Assembly (NCBI RefSeq): GCF_000150275.1
Contig: NW_002060943.1
Location: 13,133,822-13,197,821 of the forward strand
DNA: 64,000 nucleotides
Direction: 5' to 3'
Source of the DNA: Trichoplax adhaerens
Lineage: Eukaryota > Placozoa > Uniplacotomia > Trichoplacea > Trichoplacidae
Below the pieces are notes generated by a model that had not been told where the DNA came from, made no database searches, and saw only the letters and a list, made by a program, of their open reading frames with translations. A program made the position numbers and the translations under genes. Numbering within the stretch: the stretch's first letter is position 1; every line of letters begins with the position of its first letter. Positions 1 through 13,046 of the stretch are shown here, piece by piece.

Positions 1-2052
1 GATGGAGACACAGCAAGAATTCTTTTGATGGTGTTTTTCTGTTAGCCAGATGAAATTCCAAGATTCGATAGACGAAGGAACGAAGCTAATAATTAATGTT
101 TATGGTTTTATCGAGGAACGAAGCCAGTGAGCAGCTGATGACCAAGAAGCAGGAGCAATAGATAAACAATTTAGATTGTTTAAGGTTAATTGTTTGTCTT
201 AGTCTTTTTTACTATATTTACTCTAACCTACTACATACATAATCACCTACAAGTATCGATATTTGCAGGTGTACAAATGAAGAATAATTTCTAGCTAGGA
301 TACGATCTTTCTAGTTCTGGCTCCCTGTTAAGTGGTAAATTAAATCAACTTATTTAGCTACTATATCTCCTTTAATGTCTTCTTTGATGGTCATCAAGTA
401 GTAATACTTAAGATTGATCTAAACAAGCAAAAACTACCTATATGCCAATAAAAAGTTAAGTTATTATATGTTACTGTTACGGAGCCATGCTCTGAAATAT
501 TAATTGCTATGTTAATTAAAATATCTCATTTAAATTATTGTTTGCTCCAGTAGCTTGTTAGATATTAATATTTATTAATAAGTACTTGTTCAATATTGTT
601 GACGTGTCGGAGCTAGCACGCTTAGTCTGTAAACCTTAATTAATAACACCTTAAGTGTAAGATCAATTACTTTGCAGAGCCTTGAGGCTCTAGTTGCTAT
701 ACTAAGATATGTATACTGTACAGTGTACGCCGCTATTTCAAGAATATTCACAAGTGTACCATCGGCAAGACTATAAAAAGCGGAGCACTGGCTTAGCTTC
801 TCAGTTCCACTTAGTCATTTGCAGAATCTTTTGACTATTATTGCTAAGAATATTCTTATATTTTTCTTTAGTACATTTTACGACTAAGGTTAACGAAAAT
901 AAAGTAAAGTATTTAAACCTATTACTCAGTAGTAGCTTTTTGTGTAGCTGAGAGTTAGTTGGGAACACAAGTACTAGTGAAGATAGTATTTAAGACCCGT
1001 TTCTTGTTACAAAGAAGAATTGTAACAGTTACCTTTAGTTTATACAAGAATTTTTTAATAATTGATTTTATTGCGGATTGTCTAACGATTGAGATCTACA
1101 TAATGCAGTGTTACCGCAATAGTTATAACAAGTTGACAACAATAACTCATCCGACAGCTTTACTACAAGTCAAATCCGAAAGGTCAATAGTCATAGATCT
1201 ATCAACCGATCGGTTAATTCTTTAATCTTAAAAATAAAGCCAAATTCTAAGGTAAAATCTACTTTAATACCAAATAAAGACATAACATTTAGAGAGAAAA
1301 TTGGTTTAGTCGGTACACAGCAACTTTTATATAATATCGATCGCATACTGTAGCTGTATAATACTGTATACAACTATAATATATAATTAGTCGGAATCAA
1401 ATGAAGTTCTGTCGTTATCTTCTCTATTTTTCTTATATTATTCAAATAAATATTACAATGTCTATGAAAACTAAAAATTAGCCTCATAAAATCAACTATA
1501 GCGCATTATGTAAATTGAACTGCGGTATTTGCTGATATCTTCTTATGTGGGATAGTCTTAGCAAACTAATAAATATCATTACGAGTGATAGAGAATTGAA
1601 TGAATTATATTGTTATTAAAATAAATTAATTTTGATTTTAATTAACACTTCGATACTCTTCTAATTCAAAGGAATATTAGGCTAGAAACATAAATAATTA
1701 ACTGCAAGTAGCTTATGAAGAGTTATTTTTATTCTGTATTGCAGAAAAGTTAGCCTAGTAAATATGATTTTGCAGTAATTTAGGATGTAACTATAAATTA
1801 CCTACTAAATTAACTTATATCTATAATATACATGATTGCCTTTTTTGGTGTTAATAAAAGTATTTTAACCCTAGTGCATGATTTTTGATATTGTATTTAA
1901 AAAGCAAAGAAACAGATTTAATCTGAAATTCGAACCTACAATAAATTCAAATTGCAGCTATTTTGATCCATCAATCATAGTAATTTATAATTTACCGTGG
2001 AAACTCAATATTGTGTTGATTATTTCATCAATGCAGAATTTCTAATGTTATA
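1..2052. other. Intergenic DNA, no gene recognised
   Basis: AT-rich sequence with no convincing coding region. The only open frames are short, start at non-ATG codons and resemble nothing I know. A TATA-like box near 773 is listed separately. A TATACTGTACAG palindromic motif lies near 713; the same motif recurs through the window. Confidence 0.6.
773..779 (+). promoter_or_regulatory. Candidate TATA box
   Basis: TATAAAA followed by a G/C-richer stretch (AGCGGAGCACTGG). A similar context (ACTATAAAACGCCGGTGCCTG) occurs near 24419, upstream of an SDR gene. No convincing ORF follows here, so it may drive a non-coding RNA or a gene whose exons I cannot see, or be chance in AT-rich DNA. Confidence 0.25.
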
Positions 2053-3201
2053 CTATTGTCGTAGTGGTTTTAATCGAATTGAACTACACACTTGACCGAT
2101 ATACCGTAACCATTGAGGCGCATTACTTCTAAAATTATAATTAAAGTAGCCATAAATAATCGCATTATAAACAACGCAGGCATAATTAAAAAGAAGTAAA
2201 ACATCAAAGACGCTGTAACCCAAGTATAAATTTGGAAACTGAATTGACCCAAATCTTATTAAGATGAAGACTAGGTGATAAGGCAGATTGCCGACGATAA
2301 ACAAGATAAGGCAAGTAATAAAGATTTTAGTAATTCGCTTTTTAGCTTTCAGTTTCAGTTTATCCCGAGTTATTAAAAGTGTACGATGTCGTACATTTGT
2401 GGATCTGTTACTCGGACATGAATTCATGGATTTGTATGTTGGTGCTGATCGACACAACCTTTTAGCAGAAATTATATACAATATTGTCATAGTAATAGCT
2501 GGTATTAGATAAACCAGAATGGTATAACTCAGGAAAAAAATAGCTTCTGAGAAGGGAATAGAATACCAGTAGAAAGTATCATCGGACGAAGTAAAATTTA
2601 CCTGTATATCTAAATAAGGATTTTTTGGCCAATCCTGAAAACAACTTTTAAATCCATGATAAAAACCAATGTTCAAATAAACTCCTAATGGCGTCCAATA
2701 CAAGAAGGCAAATAACCAACATAGTGGTAAAAATATATAGACTTTAACTAGATTCATTCTCAGTTTGTTGTTTGTAGGATATACAATAGAATGATATCGA
2801 TCGATACAAATAGTTGTTAATGTGATAGATATAGATGTAGTGCATGCTAATGATAGAACTTGAGACATTTTACATACATAGATATTAAACGGATATATAG
2901 TAGGTTTTTGGATTAAAAAAAGAAGCTGACAAATTCGAATTGGTATCCTTATGCTTGATATCAGTAATCCAGCTAAGGCTAAATTACAAACTAATAAATT
3001 GGTTGGTGTCCGCAGATGCCTGTTCATTAAAGTTATCCATAAGATCAACAAGTTACCAGGTATTGCTATGATAATAAGTAACACATAGATAGTAACTGAA
3101 ATGATGAACGTCGTCTGCATGATTTGCTCATAGCAATTAATTGTCACAGCGGCAGTAAGTGCTTGTGTGCTGTTGATTGTATCATTAAAGCTAGTGCCCA
3201 T
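2053..3201 (-). CDS. Class A (rhodopsin-like) GPCR, peptide-receptor type, intronless
   Basis: A 382-residue single-exon seven-transmembrane receptor at the plasma membrane; ligand unknown. It has a short N terminus with N-glycosylation sequons at N6 and N10, N50 in TM1 (GN motif), C110 at the top of TM3 and C187 in the second extracellular loop (the conserved disulfide), DRY at 134-136 ending TM3, W162 in TM4, P234 in TM5, a basic third intracellular loop (about 248-292), P307 in TM6 (LPYH) and NAIIY at 346-350 in TM7. N202 in loop 2 is another sequon. Several microswitch residues are atypical: Gly78 replaces the TM2 Asp (2.50), the TM6 CWxP is GNLP, and NPxxY is NAxxY. The start is the first ATG and gives a normal length. 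The fold resembles neuropeptide-type receptors, but the family cannot be fixed by eye. Confidence 0.88.
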   Translation of the reverse strand: MGTSFNDTINSTQALTAAVTINCYEQIMQTTFIISVTIYVLLIIIAIPGNLLILWITLMNRHLRTPTNLLVCNLALAGLLISSIRIPIRICQLLFLIQKPTIYPFNIYVCKMSQVLSLACTTSISITLTTICIDRYHSIVYPTNNKLRMNLVKVYIFLPLCWLFAFLYWTPLGVYLNIGFYHGFKSCFQDWPKNPYLDIQVNFTSSDDTFYWYSIPFSEAIFFLSYTILVYLIPAITMTILYIISAKRLCRSAPTYKSMNSCPSNRSTNVRHRTLLITRDKLKLKAKKRITKIFITCLILFIVGNLPYHLVFILIRFGSIQFPNLYLGYSVFDVLLLFNYACVVYNAIIYGYFNYNFRSNAPQWLRYIGQVCSSIRLKPLRQ

Positions 3202-6200
3202 AATGATATTTATTTTTTAAGATGGACGTCTAATTTACTCAATAATTTCTACTTCGTAAAGTTTCTCAATTTAAATGAATATATCAGTATCTGTATAAAC
3301 TGTTAGGATAATCCAGGATTGAAATAAATACCTAATGCTTCAGCGATAGCTTGCTAATAATATATAACCATAAGTTCTTTCGATTAGCTACCATAGCTCT
3401 CCAAAAAAATTAATGCTAAATGTCTTACAAGTACGATATTTTACTAAGTTTAAAACAATTGCACCGTCGGCGTTCTCCTAGCAAATAATATCGACCCTAG
3501 TACGAGCTGTACAAACCTTACAACTGTCGATTCCCCGTCATTTAGAAGCTTATATCTATTGCTGTGTGGGGTCGCTTATATTATTAAGTTGATCAATGAG
3601 ATTGTTCGTATCTAATCTAGATAATCAAATTAGCTACTAATTAATGAAATTTAATTTAAGGAACTGGAGACAAATAAAAACGAACTTTGATCTCGAATCG
3701 GCGACTACTACGAAGATTGCACGACTAAGTATAATAAATAAAATATAATTTTCACTAGTAATGCGACGGATTAATTAAAGAATTGGCAATTTTCTAAATG
3801 TATGGCCAAAATTATTACGTAACCAAACTTTTTATCGGAGGGTCATTTCACTTTCAAATATAGCTCCTAAATTAAGAAATTAGGTTAAAACATCGTGATA
3901 CGCAATACACTAATGACTCTTGTATGCAAAAGTACAAATTAGTGCGCTCATTGGTTTATTTTTTACTCTATTCTATAGTGACTGTGACCTGTGTTTGATA
4001 TTGAATATTTAAATTTTTACAAAAGATAGCAGAAATGTTTCAAAATAGAACTGACTGCAAAATGTTTCAAATAATGAATATTATTATCAGCTAGCAAGGA
4101 TAAAATTTTGTACGAGTATTTTCCAGCGTACCATAGTTAACTTGTGTATACCATTAAATAGTAGCCCTATTAATAGTATTTATCCTCCGTAATTTTGCAC
4201 ATAGTAGTAGGGGAATAGTATTTTACTACAATTCATAAATTAAAATTATCGAAGCAAAAGATCAAATATTAATGTTAACCTTTAACCTTTGTTGATAGTA
4301 ATGTGACTTTAAATATAACATCTAGCTGTATTTCTAGTATTTATTGTTCAAGTAAAATAAATATCATCACTAATTGAACGGAAGTTGAAATTGAAAGGTC
4401 GTTTAATAATAAGAAGAATAAAGCATCAAGGATATATACGGCTACGATGGAAAAGTGTAGCTCAAAGGATTTAAATTTACGAAATATTGGATATTAAATA
4501 TGAAATAATAATGATTTCTAGCTAATGTATTAGGAGTAGTTTGTAATTTTACGATTAGTTGTAGAAACAAAATATCTCTTCGTTACGTAAGAAACGATGT
4601 ACGGTATACAATGAAATACAACTTTATTTTAACGATAACAGCTAACCATATACCATAGCATGACATGAAATCGACACAATATAGAGAACTTGGACGCCAT
4701 ATTGTAACTTCGTCAACAACGCCGACTCAGCAAAGACTCGGATTGAGTCTAAAATACAAATAAAAGGAATATCACTCTGTGTAGCGATGAAGATATGCAT
4801 TCTAAACTCATTACTAATTATATAGTGCTATTTGAGAAAGATGAGCGTTTTACGTACGCAATTGATATCGCGACGCTAAATGATCGAGATTTAATTTAAG
4901 TGATTTTAGATACAATAATACTAATCAGTTAATGAAAGAAGATGTAAAGAATCCGATAATAGTTTGTCGCAAGAGTATCAACTAGTAAGCTGTATAATTT
5001 ATGAGCTACTATGCAACTATATAAGCATTCTCGAGAGATATTTAACCGTATCAATAGTGAGAGCCATTTGTATGATTCATTTAATGAAATAACTTCACGA
5101 ACCCAACAGCACTAACAAATAGACCACTGTTGAAGTTGATTGATTAATATTGAAATTTGTAATATATACTAATTCTATCCTTGCTATAGAATGTCCATTT
5201 AATACATTGTCTCCTAATAGTTACAGATAAAAGCAGTTTAATATTTAACTTTATTGTTGGCTATTACAGTAGTAAACTTAGACAAGGTATTCTATGTATA
5301 GCTAGATCTCAGATTGAACTCGCTACAAAAGAGGCCGCTCACATTCTCATTTAAGGTTATAGCTACCGCTTCTACATTATTTACTAATAGCACTCGACTA
5401 TTTTACATCTAACTATGGTATCATTTACACTACTCGTCTCCTACAAGGTGGTACCGCCATCTTACTATTTATCATCAGAACCTGACTAAAGGAACCTATT
5501 AGCTACAGCTAAAGATCTAGTCACCCACCATCCACATTTACTATCAATATAGCAGATTAATTAAAAGTTAGTTGTTTTGTTAAAGAATGTTATACTTAAA
5601 TAATTAATAGACGATACAGTACTCAAAAGTGTTTAAATATGAGTAGTATAGAAATGCCCAAGTCGTCGCCAAAAACAAATGCAATTTGACGTAAATAATA
5701 CTATACTTGGTGTGATAAAGTGTCTTCTCAAAAATATAATAAGAACTACAGCTTCTTATAGATTTCACTTAATTACATAAGATTAGGTTCATCTTACAAC
5801 TACCAAGGACTCTCTATCTGCAATCAGACTATTTTTAGACTATCTAAATCAATACAGCAATATTCGCGATTTATATATAATGAAGAGTACTTAAACAATA
5901 ATTTCCCTTCAAATACAATCATATCTTACCAATTAAGTCACAAGATCGTATCTAAGCTTAATATCTAGCTATCAATTCGTGATTCGCGCTTCTAATTAAA
6001 GCGTCACAATGTAAATCTCACAATACTAACATACTTAGCGCAATCTATTATTATAATACGTACTGTATACATCTTCCACTATTAGACACTTATACAATCT
6101 TCCAATCTAGCATACAATTTATCTATTTTTGTACAATTCTATAATCTTAGTCTTGAGCTTGTTTGGGTATGCACTACACTTGGCTAGTTATCATGTACGA

Positions 6201-7843
6201 GTTTATTGTACCCTCTTAATCTGTAGTTAGGAGCCACTGGCCCATTATCTTAATACTGTACTTATTAACATCGATGTTCATCAAAAACTAATGATATCGG
6301 ATAGCAATTATATTTGATTTGGTAATCATACAAAACATGATACTTCTTTTACTTTTTTAAAAAGCTTGATTTATTTATTCTCCTCGATTTTCCTTGCTCG
6401 TATTTGCTACATAACGTTTGACTTGCAAGATTGCTTATCCATTACTTATATAATAGTTTTACGAAAATGAACAAATTAATGCAAACGTAAGCGTACAGTT
6501 AATGCGAAATTGACATTTACACTATAGATTAAGAACGTAACTGTTGATAACATTGTTGATAGCTTCTACTTGTATTACCGTATATTTCTGTAGGCAAAGT
6601 TGTAAAGTTAACTTCTAATTACAGAGGCAATAATATTATAAATTTGATATTCCTATTATCTATCCAGTTCGTAGTAATGCGATATCATATAACGCCAATC
6701 AGTCTTAATGCAAACATATTATCAATATTTTATTACATTCCTACGAATCATAAAATATCTAATCGTCAGTAGTATTTATAGCAAGATGGAAGTATTAATT
6801 GACTATCGGGACAATTATAGCATTAAAAAGTATATCTAGCATACATTAGACGAAGTCGCAGCGATAAGCCTGAGACGAATTAAAACACTGACGACTTTAT
6901 TTTTTAAAATTTCGTCCGTGGATGCCCGATTGATAATTAATTAATCTGCTTACTTATAAATAAATAAACACCAAAAATTGCGATAAGTACAATCAAAATA
7001 AAGGTTTTATTACCATTACGATTGTACATCGTAAGTGCAATCAAAGGCTTTAATAACCAATAACTTTACATTAACAACATCAATTGTATACTCGTTTACA
7101 AAATCGACTAGGGTCATAATATCTGACGAAGCATCGACAAAGAAGAGCCCTTCAAAAACGATGTTCACCCTATTTTATATTGCATGTAGATATTTTTATA
7201 TTACAATTACAATCTACGATAAAATTGGATGCAACATCCCAAGGTGTTATTGCTAGATTTACGTTTAAACTTATATCAATAATAAGAGAATAGTAAAGCT
7301 GATTAGTGATCGTTATAGGTTAAATGTATTTCTACCTTATGTATGCCAAGCTGCGTGAAGGAGTTAGAGAAACTGTGACACAAAGTCAAATTACTAGGAA
7401 TAAAATCGAGTACATGTAATCTGGACTACATAATCTTAGATTTCGATGTTTTTACATTACTTTAGTAAGAAGATGTAATTAGTGTATCCTAAACATAGCA
7501 GCAGCAAGATTGAGATAGACCGAATTCTTTACCCATGGCATAATGATATCGTTATCGTTTTCCAGCATGAACAATAATTATTTAATGTCAGCCTACCATA
7601 ATATACGAAATAAAAGCGTATAGGGTAATCAAAATTCTTATGAATTATCGATTATTATGGTAGCAATTTAAGGCCAGATTGTGAGGTAATGAACAAATAC
7701 TTGTATCTATTTGTTGTCATAAAATGTATTGCATTAAGTTAAGGAGATTCATGTAGGTATAGGCATTAATAATACGGTTTTGACAATATATTTTGCCTTG
7801 CAGTGATCGTTTTTCTGCTGGTGATCCACATTTTCAAGTTAAT
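3202..7843. other. Intergenic DNA, no gene recognised
   Basis: About 4.6 kb of AT-rich sequence between the GPCR start and the 3' end of AK7 copy a. I see no tandem array, no RNA gene and no coding region I can support. The longest frame, about 73 codons near 7035, lacks recognisable motifs and looks random. Confidence 0.55.
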
Positions 7844-10800
7844 TCAATCGATGACTGGGTTGTTTTGCAACAAATATTCAGCCTGAAATTGAAATTGAAA
7901 TCATTTGATGAGCTTATGTTGGCGATAAATTCGTATACTATTTAGGGAAACTTACCAAAAAGTCAACAGGATCATCTGGTCTGGACTTGCAGCATTCAAT
8001 TAAACCTTCACTTAATGTTGGCATAACATGTTTCATCAAATAATTTCTTAACGGAATTGACCGGGTATCAATCAATTCCTTTTCCTGTTTTCTAACTTCG
8101 TCTAATCGTTGTTTCTGCAACAGTCAATGCAGTGCAGAGATAAATACTTACTGTACAGTAGCAGTAGATAACAAGTATACAGGTGCTTTGAAGCTGAAGC
8201 TATGAAAGATATTATCATAAATCAGTTACCCATTCGGTTTGTCGTATAGCTCGTTCTTCTGCTTCTCTGGCTTCTTTTTCTTCTCGTTCAATCTTTTCCT
8301 GTGCTTCTCTTAATTCCTATACAGACATTAAAGTGACTATTTGTTATACTTTGTTTCTTTGAGTAACAAGGCAAATATTTTACTCTAATCTATATTGACG
8401 CTTACTCTTTCTTCCTCTTCTCGACGTTTAATTTCTTCTAGTTCTTCGGCAGTTGGACCTGAAAATACAATTAAAGAATTTCGTATTTAAAAATATAAGA
8501 AATTGATGACCAAATTATTATGACTGAGAAAACAAAAACCAATAGTTTATTAAACTGATGTATTATATTTCTATTTCAGGTAGTGACTACACTATTACAA
8601 ACCATAATTTCGTGGCTCTCCAATAAGCTTTATAATTGCTTTGACAGTGTTCAAAGCTTTAGGAGAATCATCATCGGTGACATCTAGTTATATTAGGATG
8701 AGATATGAAGATTCACAATTAGAATGTTAAGGCAGACTCGGCTCAGAGTAGACCATCAGTATGAGGTAATATACACTAAATCTTCAAATTCTTACAGCTA
8801 TAAGAACTTAGATTTAAGGATGCTAGCACAAACTTGAAACATTTTAACTGATTATCATCATTATGTTAGTTTAGGAGTTTAGCTTGAGGAACTATTAACT
8901 ATCTTGTAGAAGATTAATTATCAATTAAAAGTATTTTATCGCTTCCCACAAGTATGAATTTTTAGATCTATTTTAGGTAGTCAGAGTTTAGCATTACGAA
9001 CGACTAAAGGCAGAATTAACTGCAATTATGACGAAAGTATATTTAAGAAATAAACTTGATCAAAATCTGAATTGTATTGTTTAAAGTGTACCGAAGCGAA
9101 GTTACCGTACATATTGGAAAATTATCTTGTTCTCCTCGTTTTGAATAATGAATATTATAGAATACAATTTGGAAATATACGCCAAATTTTTATTTTTCGA
9201 CGATAAATGACTATCGAGTAAACCTTGATCATATTATTACATATTTACCAAAGTGTTCCGGATGAATTTCAAGCTCATCAAAATAATTCAACACAGTTTC
9301 ATCTTCCGTATTTTCTGCTCTGTATCGAGCTAATCTTCTGATTAATCCTGTATAATAGTGCTTATTTTTAAGTCCTGAAAAACTTCGATAAAATTAACAA
9401 AGTATGAAAGCAACTTCGTTACTTACCTTCTTCGGTATTATGAGAGCCATGAACTTCTTTTTCTGGTAAATTGATGACTCGATTCTTTAAGAAATCATCC
9501 GATGCATCAAGCGAGATGATAAACTCTGTACAATGCAGGAGCATCTAGTTAGCTTACTTTGCAATTTTTGAAAATGATATATCGAAGCTAAAACGTTGTT
9601 GGTGCATACCTGGCATGATAGAGGCATCATATTCAGGTAAATTTTCTTCAGTATCATCCTCGTCTTCTTCAGCTATAATAAAAAGCATTCAAGTTTAGCT
9701 TTGTAGTGTATGAATTGATTCGCATTATCATTATTCTTGGTTTGTTATTAAGAAACTTACATGCAAATAACTCTTGAGCTTGCGAATACAGCTTAGGATA
9801 GCCATCTATAATAAAGCCCTATTAAAAAAGTAGAAAAAATACTCGTATTCTTAGATAGGCTTACTCTATGTTAATCAAGTCCATTTGATTCAGACTCATT
9901 ATTTGAAACAATTCAGCAGCAAAGTTTAGATTTATGAAATACTTTATGCAATAATATTCATAATTACGAAACATACCTGATTTTGGCATGGCATCGATTT
10001 TAACTTTTGACGAAAAAACCGAACAACAAATTGATCATCGTATCGTCCTAATGGTTGTTTAAACATATTGACATTTTATTATAATAATTTCTACATAATT
10101 TTTATACATCGGTAAAATTGTTTAAGATAGATTAGTATGAAGATAAAATAATAATACGATGTAAGATACCATTGTTCTGCTCTCTGTTCTCTTGTAATGC
10201 TTCCAATAATTCTTGATCTTCCTGAGCTCTCTGATCATCTTCTTCATCTTCATTTTCAATATCTGCTCTGGCAGCGCTACGCTCCTACAAGCATTCAATA
10301 ATTAGTTAAAAGACTCATCGGTTTCTTTCACTAGTAACAATATACTGTACTTAACATTAGAAGAAAAATAAAATCTTAATTATTATATCTGAACCATGTC
10401 TTACCAACTCAGAAATAGCATCTTGAATGACCTCAGTCATTTTGATGTGATGTAATTTGTAATGTTTACAGAGCTGTTCGACGATAGTAGATTTACCAAC
10501 AGCTGGAGGTCCAAACACAAACATACGTAAAGGCTACAAAATTAACCATTAGAAAATTAGTCGATCTTACCTTAGTAATGAAAAAGTATAATAAGGAAAT
10601 ATACGTTTTCAATTCATATTAATGTCTTACAAATAATTTTCTTTCTTCTTTGTATTCTCTGATGACACCCTCAATATTATCCACTAAGCCAGTCTAAACA
10701 AGTTAGATTAGCATTAATTTTGTTAAATTTATTGACTTAAATAATATCTCTAATCAGATTAGCTTACTTCGGCCACCCATTCAACGTTTAAATCCTTTGC

Positions 10801-13046
10801 AGTTGTCGATTCCATTCGCAAGCTGACTAATAATTTGTCAAAATCCGCTTTCTAGGAAGTATTGGACACATCACGTTAAACAGAATAAATTGACAATAGC
10901 ACAATTTGATTATTTTTCTCTCAGTAGCGCTAATTTTTACCTCAATATTTTTATCCGAAATGGCCTCTTCTTTCGTGACATTCTTGACTTTACCTGATCC
11001 TAAATTTATGCTTACGGCCTAATTTGGCAATATGATTTAGAATAAAATAGCAAATAACTTTTGTACTCTCGCTTACTTTTAGATTTGTCTACTGTAACAA
11101 AGAATAGCATTAATCTTTTACTAGAGTGTAAAGGGACAGCATGTTTACGGAATTAAATCTCTAAATTGATACCTTTGCAAAATGATTGCAATGGTCAACT
11201 ACCACAATATTATGCCAACAGAGAAGCAATAAATTACCATTGAATTCGACTTACACATGTACTATTATATAATACTGTAATCATTTACTCACCCGAACAA
11301 TTTCCTCAAGTGTAGATTGTGAATCATCTACGGCTATTATATATTTCACTCGTGGGTTACCATCCATAACATTCAAAATGATACTTGCTAAGTCTTTGAC
11401 GTGGATGGTTGGGATAACATTTTGACCATTTCCATAGCATTGCAAATATGGATGATTTAACCATGCAGCCTACAATAAACAAGCGTTTACTCAAGTAAAT
11501 GTAAGAATATCTTGCTGATCATTGCGTATGAACATACCTTAAATAAATAATGGAATAAACTTTCTCCACATCCATACAGCATCCCACTCATTATAATAAA
11601 CGTTGAAAATAGCTCTTTATTCTGTGATAATGAATTGTGGTAAAGTGCATCAGATTAAATCATTGTAATTGTTATTATAATCATCTACATTTTCAATCCT
11701 GATGATGTTTAAATAATAAATATTATACTTTCTTACCGTTTTTCCTAGCTTAACAACCAGCTTCTCTAGACTATATTATGTAAATTATAGATATATAAAT
11801 TATAATCATTTCCACATCTATAGATGCGGTATATAACTATCTAAATTTAAGTTATCATTTACTGGATGTACCTAATTTCAGCCTTATAATTTTGATGTGG
11901 CTTACGTCTTCGGTAGTCATCTTCAGTAAAAGGTACTTCCGGATCATCCTAATTATTGGAGCATTACCATGTCAGGCTATCTTTTTACGTATAGAAATAG
12001 GTATTATGGTCGAAAAACATGAATCTTACGAGATCAATTGGTCGAGTACGAGCCCAAGTCATAGCATTTGATATGCAGATAAAAGTTTTCATTCTGGTAA
12101 AGGATTCTATTTCTGCGTGTAATGCTGAAGAAAAGTAACGAATTTTAATTCAATAAATTGTGTCGAAGCAAGTTACTAAATTATCATCAATAGGTGAGAT
12201 ATTGATGATGTGATAGCAAATAAATTTATTAAACTTGGCAATCAGGTAAAACAACTAAAATTTAAATAGCCTTATCAATAACTCTTAAAATTTATTACAG
12301 CACTAACGGCTGATGATAGTATCAAGGTAATAATGTACACATAGAAGAGTAAAGCAGAATTTAAAAGAATCCTATATCTGCCGTAACTTACCAGACACCG
12401 CCCAGGATGCTTGATCGACCAATGACGGATCTTCAGATATATTATAGACGATAATATCGCAACTTTTTAAAGCGGAGAATAAATCTTCCTGCTTAGATTC
12501 CTGATTAATGTTAAAATAGAATAATTTTCAAGGTAAGAGATAGTCTTGAGTAGGTAACTCTCCTTCCTTGTATACAGTGACAAGAAGCTTAATCTACTCA
12601 CCGATACAATCTCTTTTACCCAATTCGGTTTCTTTGCTCCTTCAACCTTAAGTGTGCCAATGACTTCGTAAGTATTTTCCTTGGATTCATTGCGGTTGTA
12701 ATCAGCTTGTGAGCCTTCTGAAGCATCGTCAATATCAGCAAGTGTCGCCCCAGGTACGGAATTGGATATTAACTTTAAATTAAAAGAACAAATTAACCCC
12801 GTCAACTTATCCGTTCTTGATGACATCTATGTTTTAATAATAATTCTTCATTTCATGACTTTCAACTATCGAGTGGAATTATGACATTTGTAATATGATG
12901 TAGATTTCGATATTAGACTTGGTAGCTTTCGTAGCTTATATGATTCAAAGTTAACTGATAATGAAAGGGATCAATATATTTCTTACCTTACTAACCACTT
13001 TACCGGCGTAGGAATCTACGCTATCAATAAACACTCTAACAGCCAT
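7844..13046 (-). CDS. AK7: Adenylate kinase 7-like protein, copy a (23 coding exons)
   Basis: Predicted 690-aa adenylate kinase of the AK7 type (cilia/axoneme-associated in animals; ATP + AMP to 2 ADP). Coding exons, 5' to 3': 13046-12987, 12772-12602, 12488-12392, 12124-12030, 11948-11872, 11770-11737, 11621-11538, 11469-11293, 11018-10941, 10851-10768, 10693-10631, 10533-10405, 10284-10170, 10047-9977, 9818-9761, 9672-9610, 9525-9427, 9347-9249, 8683-8603, 8458-8406, 8316-8230, 8114-7956, 7882-7844. All junctions are GT-AG and the frame is kept throughout. An N-terminal Rossmann-like half contains [11 protein letters not shown] (223-233). The P-loop GPPAVGKST is at 348-356 and DGYPK at 450-454. 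A charged coiled-coil tail is followed by a Dpy-30 motif (about 644-685, SIPLRNYLM...PTL...PDDPVDFL). Length is close to the roughly 720 aa known for the family. The start is the first ATG in exon 1 and gives a compact 20-codon exon. Confidence 0.9.

Noticed and set aside
7938-8120. 60-codon ORF on the minus strand as a separate small gene
   Set aside because: It is the Dpy-30 exon (8114-7956) of AK7 copy a read through both splice sites.
11041-11100. Possible 12-nt micro-exon between AK7 copy a exons at 11293 and 11018
   Set aside because: AG and GT sites flank 12 nt, but omitting it gives an exact alignment with copy b and the AK7 family, so it is not needed.
12467-12826. 119-codon ORF as an independent gene
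   Set aside because: It is AK7 copy a exon 12772-12602 extended into the flanking introns; the splice sites fit the domain and the frame.
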